This document shows positions 54,813-64,000 of a DNA stretch of 64,000 bases, piece by piece. How positions within the stretch are numbered: position 1 is the stretch's first letter; the number at the start of each line of letters is the position of its first letter. Made by a program: the position numbers and the translations under genes. The notes below the pieces were generated by a model, which was not told the origin of the DNA, searched no databases, and was given only the letters and a program-made list of their open reading frames with translations. This DNA is from Thalassolituus maritimus (GTDB lineage Bacteria; Pseudomonadota; Gammaproteobacteria; Pseudomonadales; Oceanobacteraceae): positions 50,266 through 114,265 of the forward strand of contig NZ_FTOH01000011.1 of NCBI RefSeq assembly GCF_900156675.1, given 5' to 3'.

Positions 54813-55873
54813 CCCGTCTTGATCGCTACGTTGGTAAGAGCGTTTTGATGGCCACACTGGTCGTTATTCTGGTGATTGTGGGCCTCGATGCAATTTTTAC
54901 TTTAGTAGATGAGCTGGATCAGCTCAAAGGCGCCTATGGTTTTGTCGAGGCGCTTGAGTTCATGGCTCTGCGGTTACCCCGCCGGGCCTACGAGTACATG
55001 CCGATGGCGTGTCTGATTGGTTGTCTCGCCGGTCTCGGCGGACTTGCAGCCAGCAGTGAACTGACGGTGATGAGAGCCGCTGGACTGTCGGTTACCCGTA
55101 TCATCTGGTCAGTGATTAAGCCAGTTGCGGTATTGATGGTTCTGAGTGTTGCTTTGGCGGAGTATGCGATTCCTACGCTGGAGAGAATGGCTCAGTCTCA
55201 GAAGGCAGTGCAACAGGGTAAAGGCGAGCTGCTTTCGAATAAGGGCAAGGGATATTGGCATCGTGAGGGTGACCAGTTTATGCGCTTCCGTGCGGTTGAA
55301 CCCAATGGTGTTCTGCACGGTATTGCTGTCTTTTACTTCTCGCCAGAAAAAGAACTGACTCGCGTTGTGCGTGCGGAGAGGGCGATCTTTCAGCGTAGCC
55401 ACTGGCAGATGCAGAATGTCCGTGAGCAGTTGATCAGCGACGATCGGAGTAGCGTGACTTCATACGGTTCTAAACGTTGGGATTCCGGACTGACTCCCGA
55501 GAGCCTGAGCGTCGTCATGATCGAGCCACGCGATATGTCGATCTCCAATCTGTACGCTTATGCGCAGTATCTGGACGATCAGGATCTCAATGCAGATAAT
55601 TATCTGTTGTCGTTCTGGAAGAAGGTGACACAACCTCTGAGTACCTTTGCGCTGGTACTGCTCGGTGCCGCCTTTATTTTCGGGCCGTTACGTCAGGTGA
55701 CTGCCGGTTCCCGGATCTTCTCAGGGATTCTTGTCGGGCTGGTGTATAAATATCTTGAAGAGATGCTGGCACCGGCCAGTATCGTGCTTGGCTTTGCGCC
55801 AATCATGGCCAGTATTATCCCCATTGCTCTGAGTGCGCTGATCGGAGTGTACTTGCTTCGTAAGAGTGGCTGA
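54809..55873 (+). CDS. lptG: LPS export permease LptG
   Basis: A 354-residue partner of LptF with the same architecture: LDRYVGKSVLMATLVVILVIVGLDAIFTLVDEL, LRLPRRAYEYMPMACLIGCLAGLGGLA, a periplasmic domain, then the last helices (LGAAFIFGPLRQVTAGSRIF). It is translationally coupled to lptF. The next gene, on the other strand, ends seven bases away. Confidence 0.96.
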   Translation: MTRLDRYVGKSVLMATLVVILVIVGLDAIFTLVDELDQLKGAYGFVEALEFMALRLPRRAYEYMPMACLIGCLAGLGGLAASSELTVMRAAGLSVTRIIWSVIKPVAVLMVLSVALAEYAIPTLERMAQSQKAVQQGKGELLSNKGKGYWHREGDQFMRFRAVEPNGVLHGIAVFYFSPEKELTRVVRAERAIFQRSHWQMQNVREQLISDDRSSVTSYGSKRWDSGLTPESLSVVMIEPRDMSISNLYAYAQYLDDQDLNADNYLLSFWKKVTQPLSTFALVLLGAAFIFGPLRQVTAGSRIFSGILVGLVYKYLEEMLAPASIVLGFAPIMASIIPIALSALIGVYLLRKSG

Positions 55874-55879
55874 CCAAAG

Positions 55880-56326
55880 TCAGCTGCCTTTCGGGCGATA
55901 AACAATACGTGTCAGCGACGCAATGTCGTGCCAGGTGCGTTCTTTTTTATCGATCAGCATCCAGAAATATCCCAGCCCAACAATGGCTAATGAGAAAAAG
56001 CCAGTCGCACTTCGCAGTATGCAGTGGCTGAGCTTGACGGGTGAGTTGTCATTGGTAATCAGATAGATGCTCCAGGCTTTCATGCCAATGGTCTGACCAC
56101 CACGGCGCCATGAATGCATGTAGTACAGAAAGCAGATGGTATAAAAGACAGAGCCGACCATTGCCGGGCTCAGGCGAACCATCTCTTCCTGACCAGTCAT
56201 TGCCGATATCGCCGTGACCAGCAGTCCCCCCAGAATAATATAGAGAGCAAGAAGCACCAGCGCATCGTATGCCATGGCTGCAAGGCGACGAACAAGAGAT
56301 GCGGTAGGGTAGTTTTGTAGCGACAT
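55880..56326 (-). CDS. RDD family membrane protein
   Basis: A 148-residue protein with the RDD domain: SLVRRLAAMAYDALVLLALY at the start, three or four membrane helices, then the conserved SWRRGGQTIGMKAWSIYL and a final YFWMLIDKKERTWHD. RDD proteins are small integral membrane proteins of unsettled role; some act as Na+/H+ antiporters. The ATG at 56,326 fits the family start; the frame extends 23 codons further without a ribosome-binding site. It converges with lptG and is divergent from pdxH. Confidence 0.88.
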   Translation of the reverse strand: MSLQNYPTASLVRRLAAMAYDALVLLALYIILGGLLVTAISAMTGQEEMVRLSPAMVGSVFYTICFLYYMHSWRRGGQTIGMKAWSIYLITNDNSPVKLSHCILRSATGFFSLAIVGLGYFWMLIDKKERTWHDIASLTRIVYRPKGS

Positions 56327-56427
56327 GGGGTAAATAACCTCTGCAATCTGGTAACTGACGCCGGTCAGGACGCATTCGGGTGGGAATGTTAACATAAGCC
56401 CGAGACCAAAATTACAGGAGTCATCTT

Positions 56428-57066
56428 ATGGTTGATCTGTTTGATATCCGTCGTGAATATACGGCCGGGCGATTGGATGAAAATACGGCGGCAGAAAACC
56501 CTATGACTCAGTTTCATGCGTGGTTTGAAGAACAAAAAGCCGCAAGGCCAGACGAACCAACGATGATGACGGTCGCCTCCTGCGACAGCGAAGGTCAGCC
56601 GTGGCAACGTATTCTCTTATTGAAGAGTTACGATGAAGATGGTTTCGTGTTTTTCACGAATTACACCAGTAATAAAGCCCGTCATTTCGGGGATAATCCG
56701 AAAGCCGCTCTGCATTTTGCCTGGCTGGCTCAGGAGCGGCAGGCCATGGTTCAGGGAGTGGTGACGAAAATCTCCCGGGAAGAGACCGAAGCCTATTTTC
56801 ACTCGCGACCTCGCGAGAGTCAGTTGGGGGCCTGGGCATCTGACCAGAGTGCACCGCTCGCTAACCGCGCTGAACTGGAGGCCCGCTTTGAAAAGCTTAA
56901 AAGTGAATTCGAAGGGTGTGAAATTCCAGTACCTGATCATTGGGGAGGGTATCGTCTGAGCCCTCAGCGTTTCGAATTCTGGCAAGGAGGGGAGGCGCGC
57001 CTGCACGACCGTCTGGAATATCTGCATGATGTTAAAGGCTGGACTAAGCAGCGCCTCAATCCTTAA
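56428..57066 (+). CDS. pdxH: Pyridoxamine 5'-phosphate oxidase PdxH
   Basis: A 212-residue FMN enzyme that oxidises pyridoxamine or pyridoxine phosphate to PLP. Motifs: QRILLLKSYDEDGFVFFTNYTS (FMN binding), ESQLGAWASDQSA, and the C-terminal VPDHWGGYRLSPQRFEFWQG and RLHDRLEY with the substrate-binding Arg and His. Full length compared with E. coli (218). The product PLP is the cofactor of the MocR regulators and aminotransferase found in the element to the left, though there is no sign of a direct link. Confidence 0.96.
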   Translation: MVDLFDIRREYTAGRLDENTAAENPMTQFHAWFEEQKAARPDEPTMMTVASCDSEGQPWQRILLLKSYDEDGFVFFTNYTSNKARHFGDNPKAALHFAWLAQERQAMVQGVVTKISREETEAYFHSRPRESQLGAWASDQSAPLANRAELEARFEKLKSEFEGCEIPVPDHWGGYRLSPQRFEFWQGGEARLHDRLEYLHDVKGWTKQRLNP

Positions 57067-57128
57067 TGAGGCTCCTTAGTCAGTCTCCTTAATCCGCCTT
57101 TAAGCGGTACTTACAGAACTTTCTGACC

Positions 57129-58046
57129 TCAGAGCCGGCGCATCAGATCGCGGCTCTGAGTGACGTAATGCCCACCAAAGAGTACGGCATGGTTCAGCAG
57201 GTGGAACAGCTGATAGATACCTCTTCTCTCTTCGTATCCCTCCTCGATCTTACACACACTCTGGTAGCCCTTATAGAAGGCATCTGGGAAGCGTCCAAAG
57301 AGTTCTGTCATAGCAAGATCAGCTTCAGCGTCGCCGTAGTAGCATGCCGGGTCGTAAATAACCGGGAGAGATCCGCGACTGTCAGGAATGAAACCGATAT
57401 TTCCGGACCAGAGGTCACCATGAAGGAGAGACGCATCCGGCTGGTGATCTTTCAAGGCATTCGAACAGGCATGCAGAACCCGGTCTGCACTGGTGAAGAC
57501 ATCCCCATGGCTGGCGAGCTCCCGCACCAGAGGCTCAAGGCGCTGCTCGACGAAAAAATCTGACCAGTTACTACGCCAGCTGTTATTCAGCGGTGTAGGG
57601 CCGCAATAAGTGGTCTTACTGTAGCCATAGCCCTGATCACTAAGGTTGCCATGCAGATTGGCCAATTCGATCCCTGCTTGCTGCCAGTCGCCGTGTACTG
57701 CGAGCGGCAGGTGAGACAGCAGGATATATGAATGACCGTCGACCTCGCCGGTCGCGTAGGGCACTGCAGTGCGGACGGCCTGCGTTCTGGCTATCTCCAG
57801 AAGACCCGATACTTCAGCTGCGAACTGATCGCTGGCGAGTTCTGACGCTGGCTGCATCTTAAGAAAGAAATCACCTGCTTCCGTATGAATGACAAACTGC
57901 TGCTGCTTACTGTTATTTAGGTGCTGGCAGTAATTAAGAATATCGCACGCGCCGACGGGTAGCTTGCGTTGGTCAATCGCATCGGCAAGCAGGCGAGTGA
58001 GCGTGTACTCGGGATTGCTGCGCGATGCAGTCTGTGGGAGTGGCAT
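57129..58046 (-). CDS. Fructosamine kinase family protein
   Basis: A 305-residue protein of the APH/fructosamine-3-kinase fold. Motifs: QFVIHTEAGDFFLKM (nucleotide-binding Lys), the catalytic LLHGDLWSGNIG with its Asp, and VIYDPACYYGDAEADLAMTELFG, which carries the metal-binding Asp and is diagnostic for this family. Such kinases phosphorylate ketosamines formed by sugar glycation, so the amine can be released. It converges with pdxH over a 60-base gap and is transcribed alone. Confidence 0.92.
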   Translation of the reverse strand: MPLPQTASRSNPEYTLTRLLADAIDQRKLPVGACDILNYCQHLNNSKQQQFVIHTEAGDFFLKMQPASELASDQFAAEVSGLLEIARTQAVRTAVPYATGEVDGHSYILLSHLPLAVHGDWQQAGIELANLHGNLSDQGYGYSKTTYCGPTPLNNSWRSNWSDFFVEQRLEPLVRELASHGDVFTSADRVLHACSNALKDHQPDASLLHGDLWSGNIGFIPDSRGSLPVIYDPACYYGDAEADLAMTELFGRFPDAFYKGYQSVCKIEEGYEERRGIYQLFHLLNHAVLFGGHYVTQSRDLMRRL

Positions 58047-58176
58047 AATCAGACACCATTAATTGAACATGTGATCAGTATAAGGTCGCCATGCAGACGA
58101 TAATGATGATCAGTTCTCAGAATAGCGTAACCCAGGTAAGGTCGTGTGGGGGATTTGTGTACGAAAGTAAACAGGC

Positions 58177-58214
58177 AAAAAAAAGCCCCGTAGCATTGCT
58201 GCTTCGAGGCTTTA
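58177..58214 (-). terminator. Terminator of the tRNA-Met gene
   Basis: On the minus strand AGCCTCGAAGCA pairs with TGCTACGGGGCT (one wobble, one mismatch) around a four-base loop, followed by a run of eight T. It lies nine bases behind the CCA end of the tRNA and fits a factor-independent terminator for it. Confidence 0.75.
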
Positions 58215-58222
58215 AGAATTCG

Positions 58223-58299
58223 TGGTAGCTATGACTGGACTTGAACCAGTGACCCCAGCATTATGAATGCTGTGCTCTAACCAGCTGAGCTACATAGCC
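58223..58299 (-). tRNA. tRNA-Met (anticodon CAT), elongator type
   Basis: The minus strand folds as a 77-base cloverleaf. The acceptor stem is GGCTATG/CATAGCT, with A73 and an encoded CCA. The D-arm is GCTCAGCTGGTTAGAGC. The anticodon stem CAGCA/TGCTG encloses loop TTCATAA with anticodon CAT. The T-arm has the loop TTCAAGT. G1 pairs with T72, unlike the unpaired first base of initiator tRNAs, and the anticodon stem lacks the three G-C pairs of initiators, so this is the elongator. Confidence 0.93.
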
Positions 58300-58423
58300 A
58301 CTTCAAACTTCCTTGGTCGCGTGTGCGTCTCAAGTGGCGCGTATTATGCCACCATTCTTAAGTCTGTCAACAGTTTTTCGTTATGAATTTCAACGGCTTA
58401 CCGGATATCCGGATTACACGCAT

Positions 58424-58481
58424 AAAAAAGCCCAGAGACCGATAGCAGAGGCTTTCTCTACCACCGGAATCCGGGCTTTTT
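58424..58481. terminator. Probable terminator downstream of cysN
   Basis: AAAAAGCCC (58,425-58,433) and GGGCTTTTT (58,473-58,481) form an inverted repeat that encloses 39 bases, including a further CCGGA/TCCGG stem. On the minus strand it lies behind the cysN stop codon and ends in a T run. It could end transcription from either side. Confidence 0.5.
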
Positions 58482-58503
58482 GGATATCAGCATTGACCTG
58501 AGA

Positions 58504-60114
58504 TCAGATGATACCTTGCTCCTGAAGGTCGGCGACCAGGTTGTCCAGAGACTCCTGATCTGCTGCCAGGCTGATATCAGCGCCGTCAGCACCGCCGGCA
58601 ACCAAAGCAACCAGACCGTTTGCCTTCAGAACCTGAGCGGTTTCCGCAGTGGCAATGCCGGAAACACGGCCCATTTCGTACAGACGACGATCCAGAGCAT
58701 TGACGATGTCTTCTGCGTTAGCAGCGTTCACCGCAACGATGGCAGGCTTCTGGTTGAAGCGACGTGCTTTTTCGTCAGCAGACACAGGCGAGGTGTTGCT
58801 GCCGTCAGCCGCAGCAGCACCAACGATCATACCGGCACCGATGGTGACGTTGCTCAGGCGATCAATAATGATGAAAGCGCCTGTACCCGGGATTTTTCCG
58901 TAGGTATCAAATGGAATCGCTTTATCCAGAGACACTTCAACCAGGGCAATCTCATTGAGCGCGACTTGTTCAGCAGCACTGTGCTCAAGCGTATTCACGT
59001 CGATCAGGTGATGGATCTGAGTGAAGGTACCTGTGGTCGCGCTGGAGGCAAACTTAAGGTCGTAGGGCTTGCCTGGCACCATTGCGCCTTCGGTCATCCA
59101 GACGATGTTTGCGTTCAGCTTGCTACCTACTTCTGGAAGGTCATTCGCTTTAACGATGACGTCACCGCGACTGATATCAATTTCGTCTTCCAGTGTCAGT
59201 GTAATCGCTTGACCAACGAATGCTTCTTCCAGATTACCCTCATAGGTGACAATGCTTTCGACCTTACTGGTCTTCTGCGATGGCAGTGCCATGATGGTTT
59301 CACCGGGCTTGATTGTGCCTGCGGCAATCGTGCCGCAGAAGCCGCGGAAGTCGAGGTTAGGGCGGTTTACGTATTGCACTGGCAGACGGAAGTTCTCAAG
59401 GTTCTTATCTTCGTCGATTTCGACGGTCTCAAGAATCTCCATCAGGGTCTGACCTTTGAACCATGTTGAGCGCTCAGAGCGTTCTACAACATTATCACCG
59501 TCCAGGGCAGACATAGGCACAAAGCGGATGTCTTCCAGATTCAGTTTGCCGGCAAACTCAAGGTAGTCTTCACGGATTTCATTGAAGCGGTCTTCACTGA
59601 AGTCCATCAGGTCCATCTTGTTGACCGCAACTACCACGTGTTTGATGCCCAGCAGAGAAGCAATAAAGCTGTGACGTTTGGTCTGAGTCTGTACACCGTA
59701 ACGGGCATCAATCAGGATGATCGCAAGGTCACAGGTCGACGCGCCGGTTGCCATGTTACGTGTGTACTGCTCATGCCCCGGTGTGTCAGCAATGATGAAC
59801 TTACGCTTAGCGGTAGAGAAGTAGCGGTACGCTACGTCAATGGTGATGCCTTGCTCGCGCTCAGCGGCGAGACCATCAACCAGCAGGGCCAGGTCGATTT
59901 TCTCGCCGGTAGTACCAGACTTAGCGCTGTCTTTTTCAATTGCGGCCAGTTGATCTTCATAGATCATTTTGGAGTCGTGCAGAAGACGGCCGATCAGGGT
60001 GGATTTGCCGTCGTCCACGTTCCCGCAGGTCAGGAAACGCAGCATTTGTTTGTTTTCGTGCTGCTTCAGGTACTCAAGGATATCGGAAGCAATCAGATCG
60101 GATTGGTGTGACAT
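58504..60114 (-). CDS. cysN: Sulfate adenylyltransferase subunit 1 with CysC-like relic
   Basis: 536 residues. The N-terminal GTPase has G1 [10 protein letters not shown]3 DTPGHEQY and G4 NKMD, then two beta-barrel domains, as in CysN, which couples GTP hydrolysis to adenosine phosphosulfate (APS) synthesis with CysD. E. coli CysN has about 475 residues. Here the last 90 or so resemble an APS kinase ([34 protein letters not shown]), but the P-loop GxxGxGKS is replaced by NAANAEDI, so this part cannot phosphorylate APS. The start overlaps the cysD stop by one base. Confidence 0.93.
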   Translation of the reverse strand: MSHQSDLIASDILEYLKQHENKQMLRFLTCGNVDDGKSTLIGRLLHDSKMIYEDQLAAIEKDSAKSGTTGEKIDLALLVDGLAAEREQGITIDVAYRYFSTAKRKFIIADTPGHEQYTRNMATGASTCDLAIILIDARYGVQTQTKRHSFIASLLGIKHVVVAVNKMDLMDFSEDRFNEIREDYLEFAGKLNLEDIRFVPMSALDGDNVVERSERSTWFKGQTLMEILETVEIDEDKNLENFRLPVQYVNRPNLDFRGFCGTIAAGTIKPGETIMALPSQKTSKVESIVTYEGNLEEAFVGQAITLTLEDEIDISRGDVIVKANDLPEVGSKLNANIVWMTEGAMVPGKPYDLKFASSATTGTFTQIHHLIDVNTLEHSAAEQVALNEIALVEVSLDKAIPFDTYGKIPGTGAFIIIDRLSNVTIGAGMIVGAAAADGSNTSPVSADEKARRFNQKPAIVAVNAANAEDIVNALDRRLYEMGRVSGIATAETAQVLKANGLVALVAGGADGADISLAADQESLDNLVADLQEQGII

Positions 60115-61022
60115 TAGAAGTACCCCTCCTGTTTTTTCTTCTCCATCGAACCGGATGAGTCGTGGTCAATGGCGCGGCCCTGGCGTTCTGATGTGGTGGT
60201 CAGCAGCATTTCCTGAATGATTTCAGGGAGTGTTGCCGCTTCAGATTCAACCGCGCCAGTCAGCGGGTAACAACCCAGGGTACGGAAACGTACAGATTTC
60301 ATCTCTGGTACTTCGCCTTCTTCAAGAGGCATACGGTCGTCGTCGACCATAATCAGCATGCCATCGCGCTCTACGACAGGACGCTTGTCAGCAAAATACA
60401 GGGGTACCAGTGGGATATCTTCGAGATAGATGTACTGCCAGATATCGAGTTCGGTCCAGTTTGACAGAGGGAAAACACGGATGCTTTCGCCTTTGTTTAC
60501 TTTACCGTTATAGATGTTCCACAGTTCCGGACGCTGGTTCTTAGGGTCCCAGCGGTGTTTGCTGTCACGGAAGGAGTACACACGCTCTTTTGCACGGGAC
60601 TTTTCTTCGTCACGGCGGGCACCACCGAAGGCAGCATCGAACTTGTACTTATCCAGAGCCTGCTTCAGAGCCTGGGTCTTCATAACATCAGTATGCTTTG
60701 ATGAGCCATGAGTGAACGGGCCAATACCCTGTTCAACGCCTTCCTGGTTGGTATGAACAATCAGCTCCATGCCAATTTCTTTCGCCATCTTGTCGCGGAA
60801 CTCAATCATCTCCCGGAACTTCCAGGTGGTATCCACGTGCATCAGTGGGAATGGCGGCTTGCCTGGGTAGAAAGCCTTACGCGCAAGATGCAGCATTACC
60901 GCAGAGTCTTTACCGATGGAGTAAAGCATTACGGGGTTATCGAATTCGGCAGCCACTTCGCGGATGATATGCATACTCTCCGCTTCTAGCTGTTTCAGGT
61001 GGGTCAGATTGTAGTCGGTCAT
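60114..61022 (-). CDS. cysD: Sulfate adenylyltransferase subunit 2
   Basis: A 302-residue PP-loop ATP pyrophosphatase-type enzyme: [22 protein letters not shown] (SGGxDS-like loop), [28 protein letters not shown] and [15 protein letters not shown]. It forms ATP sulfurylase with CysN, making APS from sulfate and ATP. First gene of the two-gene operon; the 150 bases upstream are A+T-rich and should hold the CysB-controlled promoter, though I cannot point to a site with certainty. Confidence 0.97.
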   Translation of the reverse strand: MTDYNLTHLKQLEAESMHIIREVAAEFDNPVMLYSIGKDSAVMLHLARKAFYPGKPPFPLMHVDTTWKFREMIEFRDKMAKEIGMELIVHTNQEGVEQGIGPFTHGSSKHTDVMKTQALKQALDKYKFDAAFGGARRDEEKSRAKERVYSFRDSKHRWDPKNQRPELWNIYNGKVNKGESIRVFPLSNWTELDIWQYIYLEDIPLVPLYFADKRPVVERDGMLIMVDDDRMPLEEGEVPEMKSVRFRTLGCYPLTGAVESEAATLPEIIQEMLLTTTSERQGRAIDHDSSGSMEKKKQEGYF

Positions 61023-61175
61023 GGTTGGCCTGTTAGCTCTCTGAAAGGTATAAAACCGGCAAAATAAATTTGACGCAAATATACCAAGGCGTGAGGTATA
61101 TAAAAAGGCACTATTGATAACAAATAGCTATAACAATATGGTGTTCGAATCCATAAATTTCAGAGAGGTTGCGTT

Positions 61176-61811
61176 ATGGGAATAGAGAGGACCGTTGCGA
61201 TTCCGGGCCCTGAGGGACAGCTTGATGCCAGAGTGATGGAAATCGACGGTGCCAGGACCGGACTGGTGATGTGTCACCCTCATCCATTATTTTCGGGCAC
61301 TATGGACAATAAGGTGGTCACAACGGCAGCTCGGGCAGCGAAAGGCCTGGGGCTGAACACACTCCGGTTTAACTTCCGGGGCGTTGGCAGCAGCGACGGG
61401 GAACATGATCATGGCGTCGGAGAACAGCAGGATGTCGCCTCAGCCGTCCGTTATGCAAAAGAAGAGCTTGGCTGGGATCGGATTATTCTCGCTGGGTTCT
61501 CGTTTGGTGCCGGCATGGCCTGTTTGTATGGATGTGATCATGCCGAAACGATTGATGGACTGGTTCTGATCGCGCCTGCGGTTCATCACTTCGATGCTCC
61601 GACTACTTTGCCGCAGGGAATTGAAACCTGGGTCCTGATGGGCGATGCCGACGAGGTTGTGCCATTCGATGAAGTAGAGGGGTGGGTTCAGCTGGTGGTT
61701 CCTCAGCCTCATTGGTTGGTTTTTGAGGGAGCAGGTCACTTTTTTCATGGCCGTATTACCGATCTTAAGGCCTCTCTGACGGACGAGTTGTCGGTGTTTG
61801 CTGAAGGCTAA
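61176..61811 (+). CDS. Alpha/beta hydrolase
   Basis: A 211-residue alpha/beta hydrolase. The nucleophile elbow is AGFSFGAGMAC (Ser near residue 110), the oxyanion region is MCHPHPLFSGTMDNKVV, an Asp lies in GDADEVVPFD and the catalytic His in EGAGHFFHGR. This is the short form typical of serine-aminopeptidase-like hydrolases common in proteobacteria. The substrate is not known. It is divergent from cysD and is followed by zapE after about 100 bases. Confidence 0.88.
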   Translation: MGIERTVAIPGPEGQLDARVMEIDGARTGLVMCHPHPLFSGTMDNKVVTTAARAAKGLGLNTLRFNFRGVGSSDGEHDHGVGEQQDVASAVRYAKEELGWDRIILAGFSFGAGMACLYGCDHAETIDGLVLIAPAVHHFDAPTTLPQGIETWVLMGDADEVVPFDEVEGWVQLVVPQPHWLVFEGAGHFFHGRITDLKASLTDELSVFAEG

Positions 61812-61917
61812 TAGAAGGAATGTTAAGTAAGGCAGGTGGCTGAGAGCCGCTTCATTTGCACTTTTGCAGCCCGGGCGGTAAATTTCGCCCCCCGAAAATC
61901 CTTATTGGAGAGTGTCC

Positions 61918-63033
61918 GTGTCTACCCCGTGGGAACTGTATCAGGCAGATCTGCTGCGCGACGATTTTTCATATGACCCAGCTCAGGAGATGGCGGTAAA
62001 GCATCTTCAGCGTCTTTACGATGATCTTGTGGCCGCTGAGCAGCGCCGTTCAAAACAGGGCGTTCTGGGTAAACTGTCGAAAAAGCTGAGCCGGACAAAG
62101 CCTGAGCCAGAGCAGGGGATCTACTTCTGGGGCGGCGTGGGCCGCGGCAAAACTTACCTTGTTGATACTTTCTACGACGCGCTGCCCTTTAAGCGCAAGA
62201 TGCGCACACACTTCCATCGTTTTATGCAGCGTGTTCACGGTGATCTGACGAAGCTTGCCGGAGCCAAGAATCCACTCACTGTGGTCGCTGATCAGATCGC
62301 TGAAGAAGCACGGGTCATCTGCTTTGACGAATTCTTCGTCTCTGATATCGGCGACGCTATGATTCTTGGTGGCCTGATGCAGGAGCTGTTCGACCGAGGT
62401 GTTACTCTAGTCGCGACCTCTAATATCGTGCCTGACGGTCTGTATAAGGACGGCTTGCAGCGCGATCGATTTATTCCGGCCATCAAGCTTCTCAATCAAT
62501 TTACCGAAGTGGTCAACGTCGATAGTGGCGTTGATTACCGTTTGCGAACACTGGAGCAGGCCGAGCTATACCACTACCCGCTGGATGGCGATGCGAATTC
62601 CAGTCTGGAGAAAAGCTTTCAGGGACTGATAGCGGACCCGCGCCATGTCGAAGCTAACGCCAGTGTTGAGATTCTTGGGCGCAAAATACCGGCGAAAGCC
62701 GTGTGTGATGATATTGCATGGTTTGACTTCTATGCCCTCTGTGATGGACCACGCTCACAAAATGACTACATCGAACTAGGCAAGCTGTTCCATGCCGTTA
62801 TTGTTTCAGACGTGCCCGCGATGGGCTCGAAGAACGACGATCTTGCGCGCCGCTTTATCAATCTGATTGATGAGTTTTACGATCGCGGTGTCAAAGTGAT
62901 TATGTCAGCCGATGCGTCAATCCCTGAGATATACAGCACCGGTAAACTGGAATTCGAGTTTCAGCGCACGACATCGCGGATGCTGGAGATGCAGTCTCAC
63001 GATTATCTTGCCCGCGAGCACCGCCCGGACTGA
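61918..63033 (+). CDS. zapE: Cell division ATPase ZapE (AFG1-like)
   Basis: A 371-residue P-loop ATPase: GIYFWGGVGRGKTYLVDTFYD (Walker A, about residues 65-85), VICFDEFFVSDIGDAMILGGL (Walker B), and ATSNIVPDGLYKDGLQRDRFIPAI, all hallmarks of the AFG1/ZapE family. ZapE acts at the constricting Z-ring in E. coli, especially under stress. The start is probably GTG 61,918 (seven bases after GGAG) rather than GTG 61,912. Its stop directly touches that of the convergent SDR gene. Confidence 0.95.
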   Translation: MSTPWELYQADLLRDDFSYDPAQEMAVKHLQRLYDDLVAAEQRRSKQGVLGKLSKKLSRTKPEPEQGIYFWGGVGRGKTYLVDTFYDALPFKRKMRTHFHRFMQRVHGDLTKLAGAKNPLTVVADQIAEEARVICFDEFFVSDIGDAMILGGLMQELFDRGVTLVATSNIVPDGLYKDGLQRDRFIPAIKLLNQFTEVVNVDSGVDYRLRTLEQAELYHYPLDGDANSSLEKSFQGLIADPRHVEANASVEILGRKIPAKAVCDDIAWFDFYALCDGPRSQNDYIELGKLFHAVIVSDVPAMGSKNDDLARRFINLIDEFYDRGVKVIMSADASIPEIYSTGKLEFEFQRTTSRMLEMQSHDYLAREHRPD

Positions 63034-63867
63034 TCAGCCTTTCAGCTGGTCAAGCCCAAATTTACGGCTGAGTATACGATCCAGCACACGTAAAGGCAGC
63101 CAACGCTTCATTAGCGGTAACGCCGTGCTGCCATTTCCAATTCTGATCTCAGGGGCAGGGCGCCCCTGGATGCGCAGTAACATTTCTTTGGCGAAGGCTT
63201 CTGCTGTGGTGGGATTCTGCTGAGACGCGACCGCCCGTTCCCGGATTTTATCTTCGACCGCCTTGAACAAAGAATCGGGCGTGAGCAGAGCGCTGACGCC
63301 AGCCAGGGAGTTATCGCCAAAACTTGATTGAATCGCCCCTGGCTGAACCGTAATCACTTCAATGCCAAAAGGCGCAAGCTCCATACGCATAGCATCGCTC
63401 AGAGAGTGCAGGGCGGCCTTTGTCGCACAGTAGGCGCCCGAGAAGGGTGTCGTCAGGATGCCAGAAACAGAGCCGATATTTACGACCTGAGCATGATCTG
63501 AGGCTCTTAACATCGGCAGTGCTTGTTGCGTAATACTCACGGGCGCAAGTACGTTTGTTTCAAACTGGCGGAGAAGCATCTCCCGCGATAGCTCGGTCAC
63601 AGGCCCCATCGCGGCATAACCGGCATTGTTGATCAGGAGGTCGATATGGCCAAGTCGTGCGCTTATTTCTTCAAAAACGCGTTCGATAGCAGAGTCGTCG
63701 TTCACATCAAGTGCCATCCGTATGGCATTGTCATGATCAAGATACTGCAGGTCATCCACGTTACGGGCAGTAGCCACAACAGTATCACCACGAGAAATGC
63801 AGGCGCGCGCCAGGGCTCTTCCGATACCTGTTGAGCAGCCAGTAATAAATACATTTCTTGTGGTCAT
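63034..63867 (-). CDS. SDR family oxidoreductase
   Basis: A 277-residue short-chain dehydrogenase/reductase: cofactor motif ITGCSTGIGRALA at residues 8-20, NNAGYAAMG, the catalytic Ser in NIGSVSG, and YCATKAA with the active-site Tyr and Lys. The extra C-terminal helices (PLRVLDRILSRKFGL) are as in membrane-near SDRs acting on lipophilic alcohols or ketones. The specific substrate is unknown. The 130 bases to the window end hold no recognised gene. Confidence 0.92.
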   Translation of the reverse strand: MTTRNVFITGCSTGIGRALARACISRGDTVVATARNVDDLQYLDHDNAIRMALDVNDDSAIERVFEEISARLGHIDLLINNAGYAAMGPVTELSREMLLRQFETNVLAPVSITQQALPMLRASDHAQVVNIGSVSGILTTPFSGAYCATKAALHSLSDAMRMELAPFGIEVITVQPGAIQSSFGDNSLAGVSALLTPDSLFKAVEDKIRERAVASQQNPTTAEAFAKEMLLRIQGRPAPEIRIGNGSTALPLMKRWLPLRVLDRILSRKFGLDQLKG

Positions 63868-64000
63868 GTTCCTCTCTCCAGCATTATATCTTTTGTTGTT
63901 TGTGACTTGTATGGTTCAATTTCATTGTTAACCGCTATTCCCTCGACAGTTTTATATATAAGGTGAAGCCCGTAGCTAGCGGCAACTAGTTACCGGAGAA

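Noticed and set aside
58504..60114. Calling cysN a bifunctional CysNC enzyme
   Set aside because: The C-terminal part has no GxxGxGKS P-loop and is far shorter than an APS kinase domain.

Overview
The window joins two kinds of DNA. Positions 1 to about 36,627 are the right-hand part of an integrative and conjugative element (ICE). Positions about 36,628 to 64,000 are ordinary chromosome of a gammaproteobacterium. The pepA-lptF-lptG cluster, pdxH, cysD-cysN, zapE and the OmpA-type envelope proteins with Ca-binding thrombospondin type 3 (TSP3) repeats suggest a marine Oceanospirillales- or Marinobacter-like host. Genus cannot be fixed from the sequence.

Element, cargo part (1-15,853): the end of an IS21-type insertion sequence has removed the front of an AAA ATPase gene. 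Next come amino-acid and drug exporters with their regulators (LysE, MarR, a CynX-type MFS, a frameshifted EamA, a LysR/MFS pair). Decayed pieces lie between them: two LysR N-terminal scars related to the intact lysR at 16.2 kb, and a frameshifted panB remnant. From 7.4 to 15.9 kb are metabolic genes: a DapA-family aldolase and a class II aldolase divergent from a MocR regulator, then a second MocR divergent from a run of small enzymes (class IV aminotransferase, DinB, hotdog thioesterase, isochorismatase-fold hydrolase, GFA protein, DUF1330).

Element, transfer part (16,202-29,439): lysR, eexN lipoprotein, traG coupling protein, copG, trbBCDEJLFGI and a DUF2274 gene form a compact IncP/Tn4371-like mating-pair module. 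No relaxase, integrase or replication gene is in view; these should lie to the left.

Element, defence-like part (29,440-36,627): a three-gene ABC-three-component system (Mrr-like nuclease effector, middle component, Rad50-like ATPase with zinc hook) is followed by a TrlF-type protein that joins a PHP phosphoesterase domain to an SMC-like ATPase. A non-coding end follows. At 36,613-36,627 there is a perfect copy of the last codons of guaA (I-E-W-E-stop) and then a terminator, which is best read as the attachment scar of an element integrated at the 3' end of guaA.

Chromosome (36,628-64,000): a periplasmic solute-binding-like protein; a 3,198-residue TSP3-repeat/OmpA protein with 14 tandem 113-residue units; its 1,319-residue paralogue; pepA against lptFG; an RDD membrane protein; pdxH; a fructosamine kinase; tRNA-Met(CAT); the cysDN sulfate activation operon, whose CysN carries a P-loop-less CysC relic; an alpha/beta hydrolase; zapE; and an SDR enzyme. 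The most unusual structure here is that both TSP3 proteins have, in mid-protein, a sorting-signal-like segment (Gly/Ser, hydrophobic stretch, Arg cluster) running straight into a second signal-peptide-like segment before an outer-membrane barrel.
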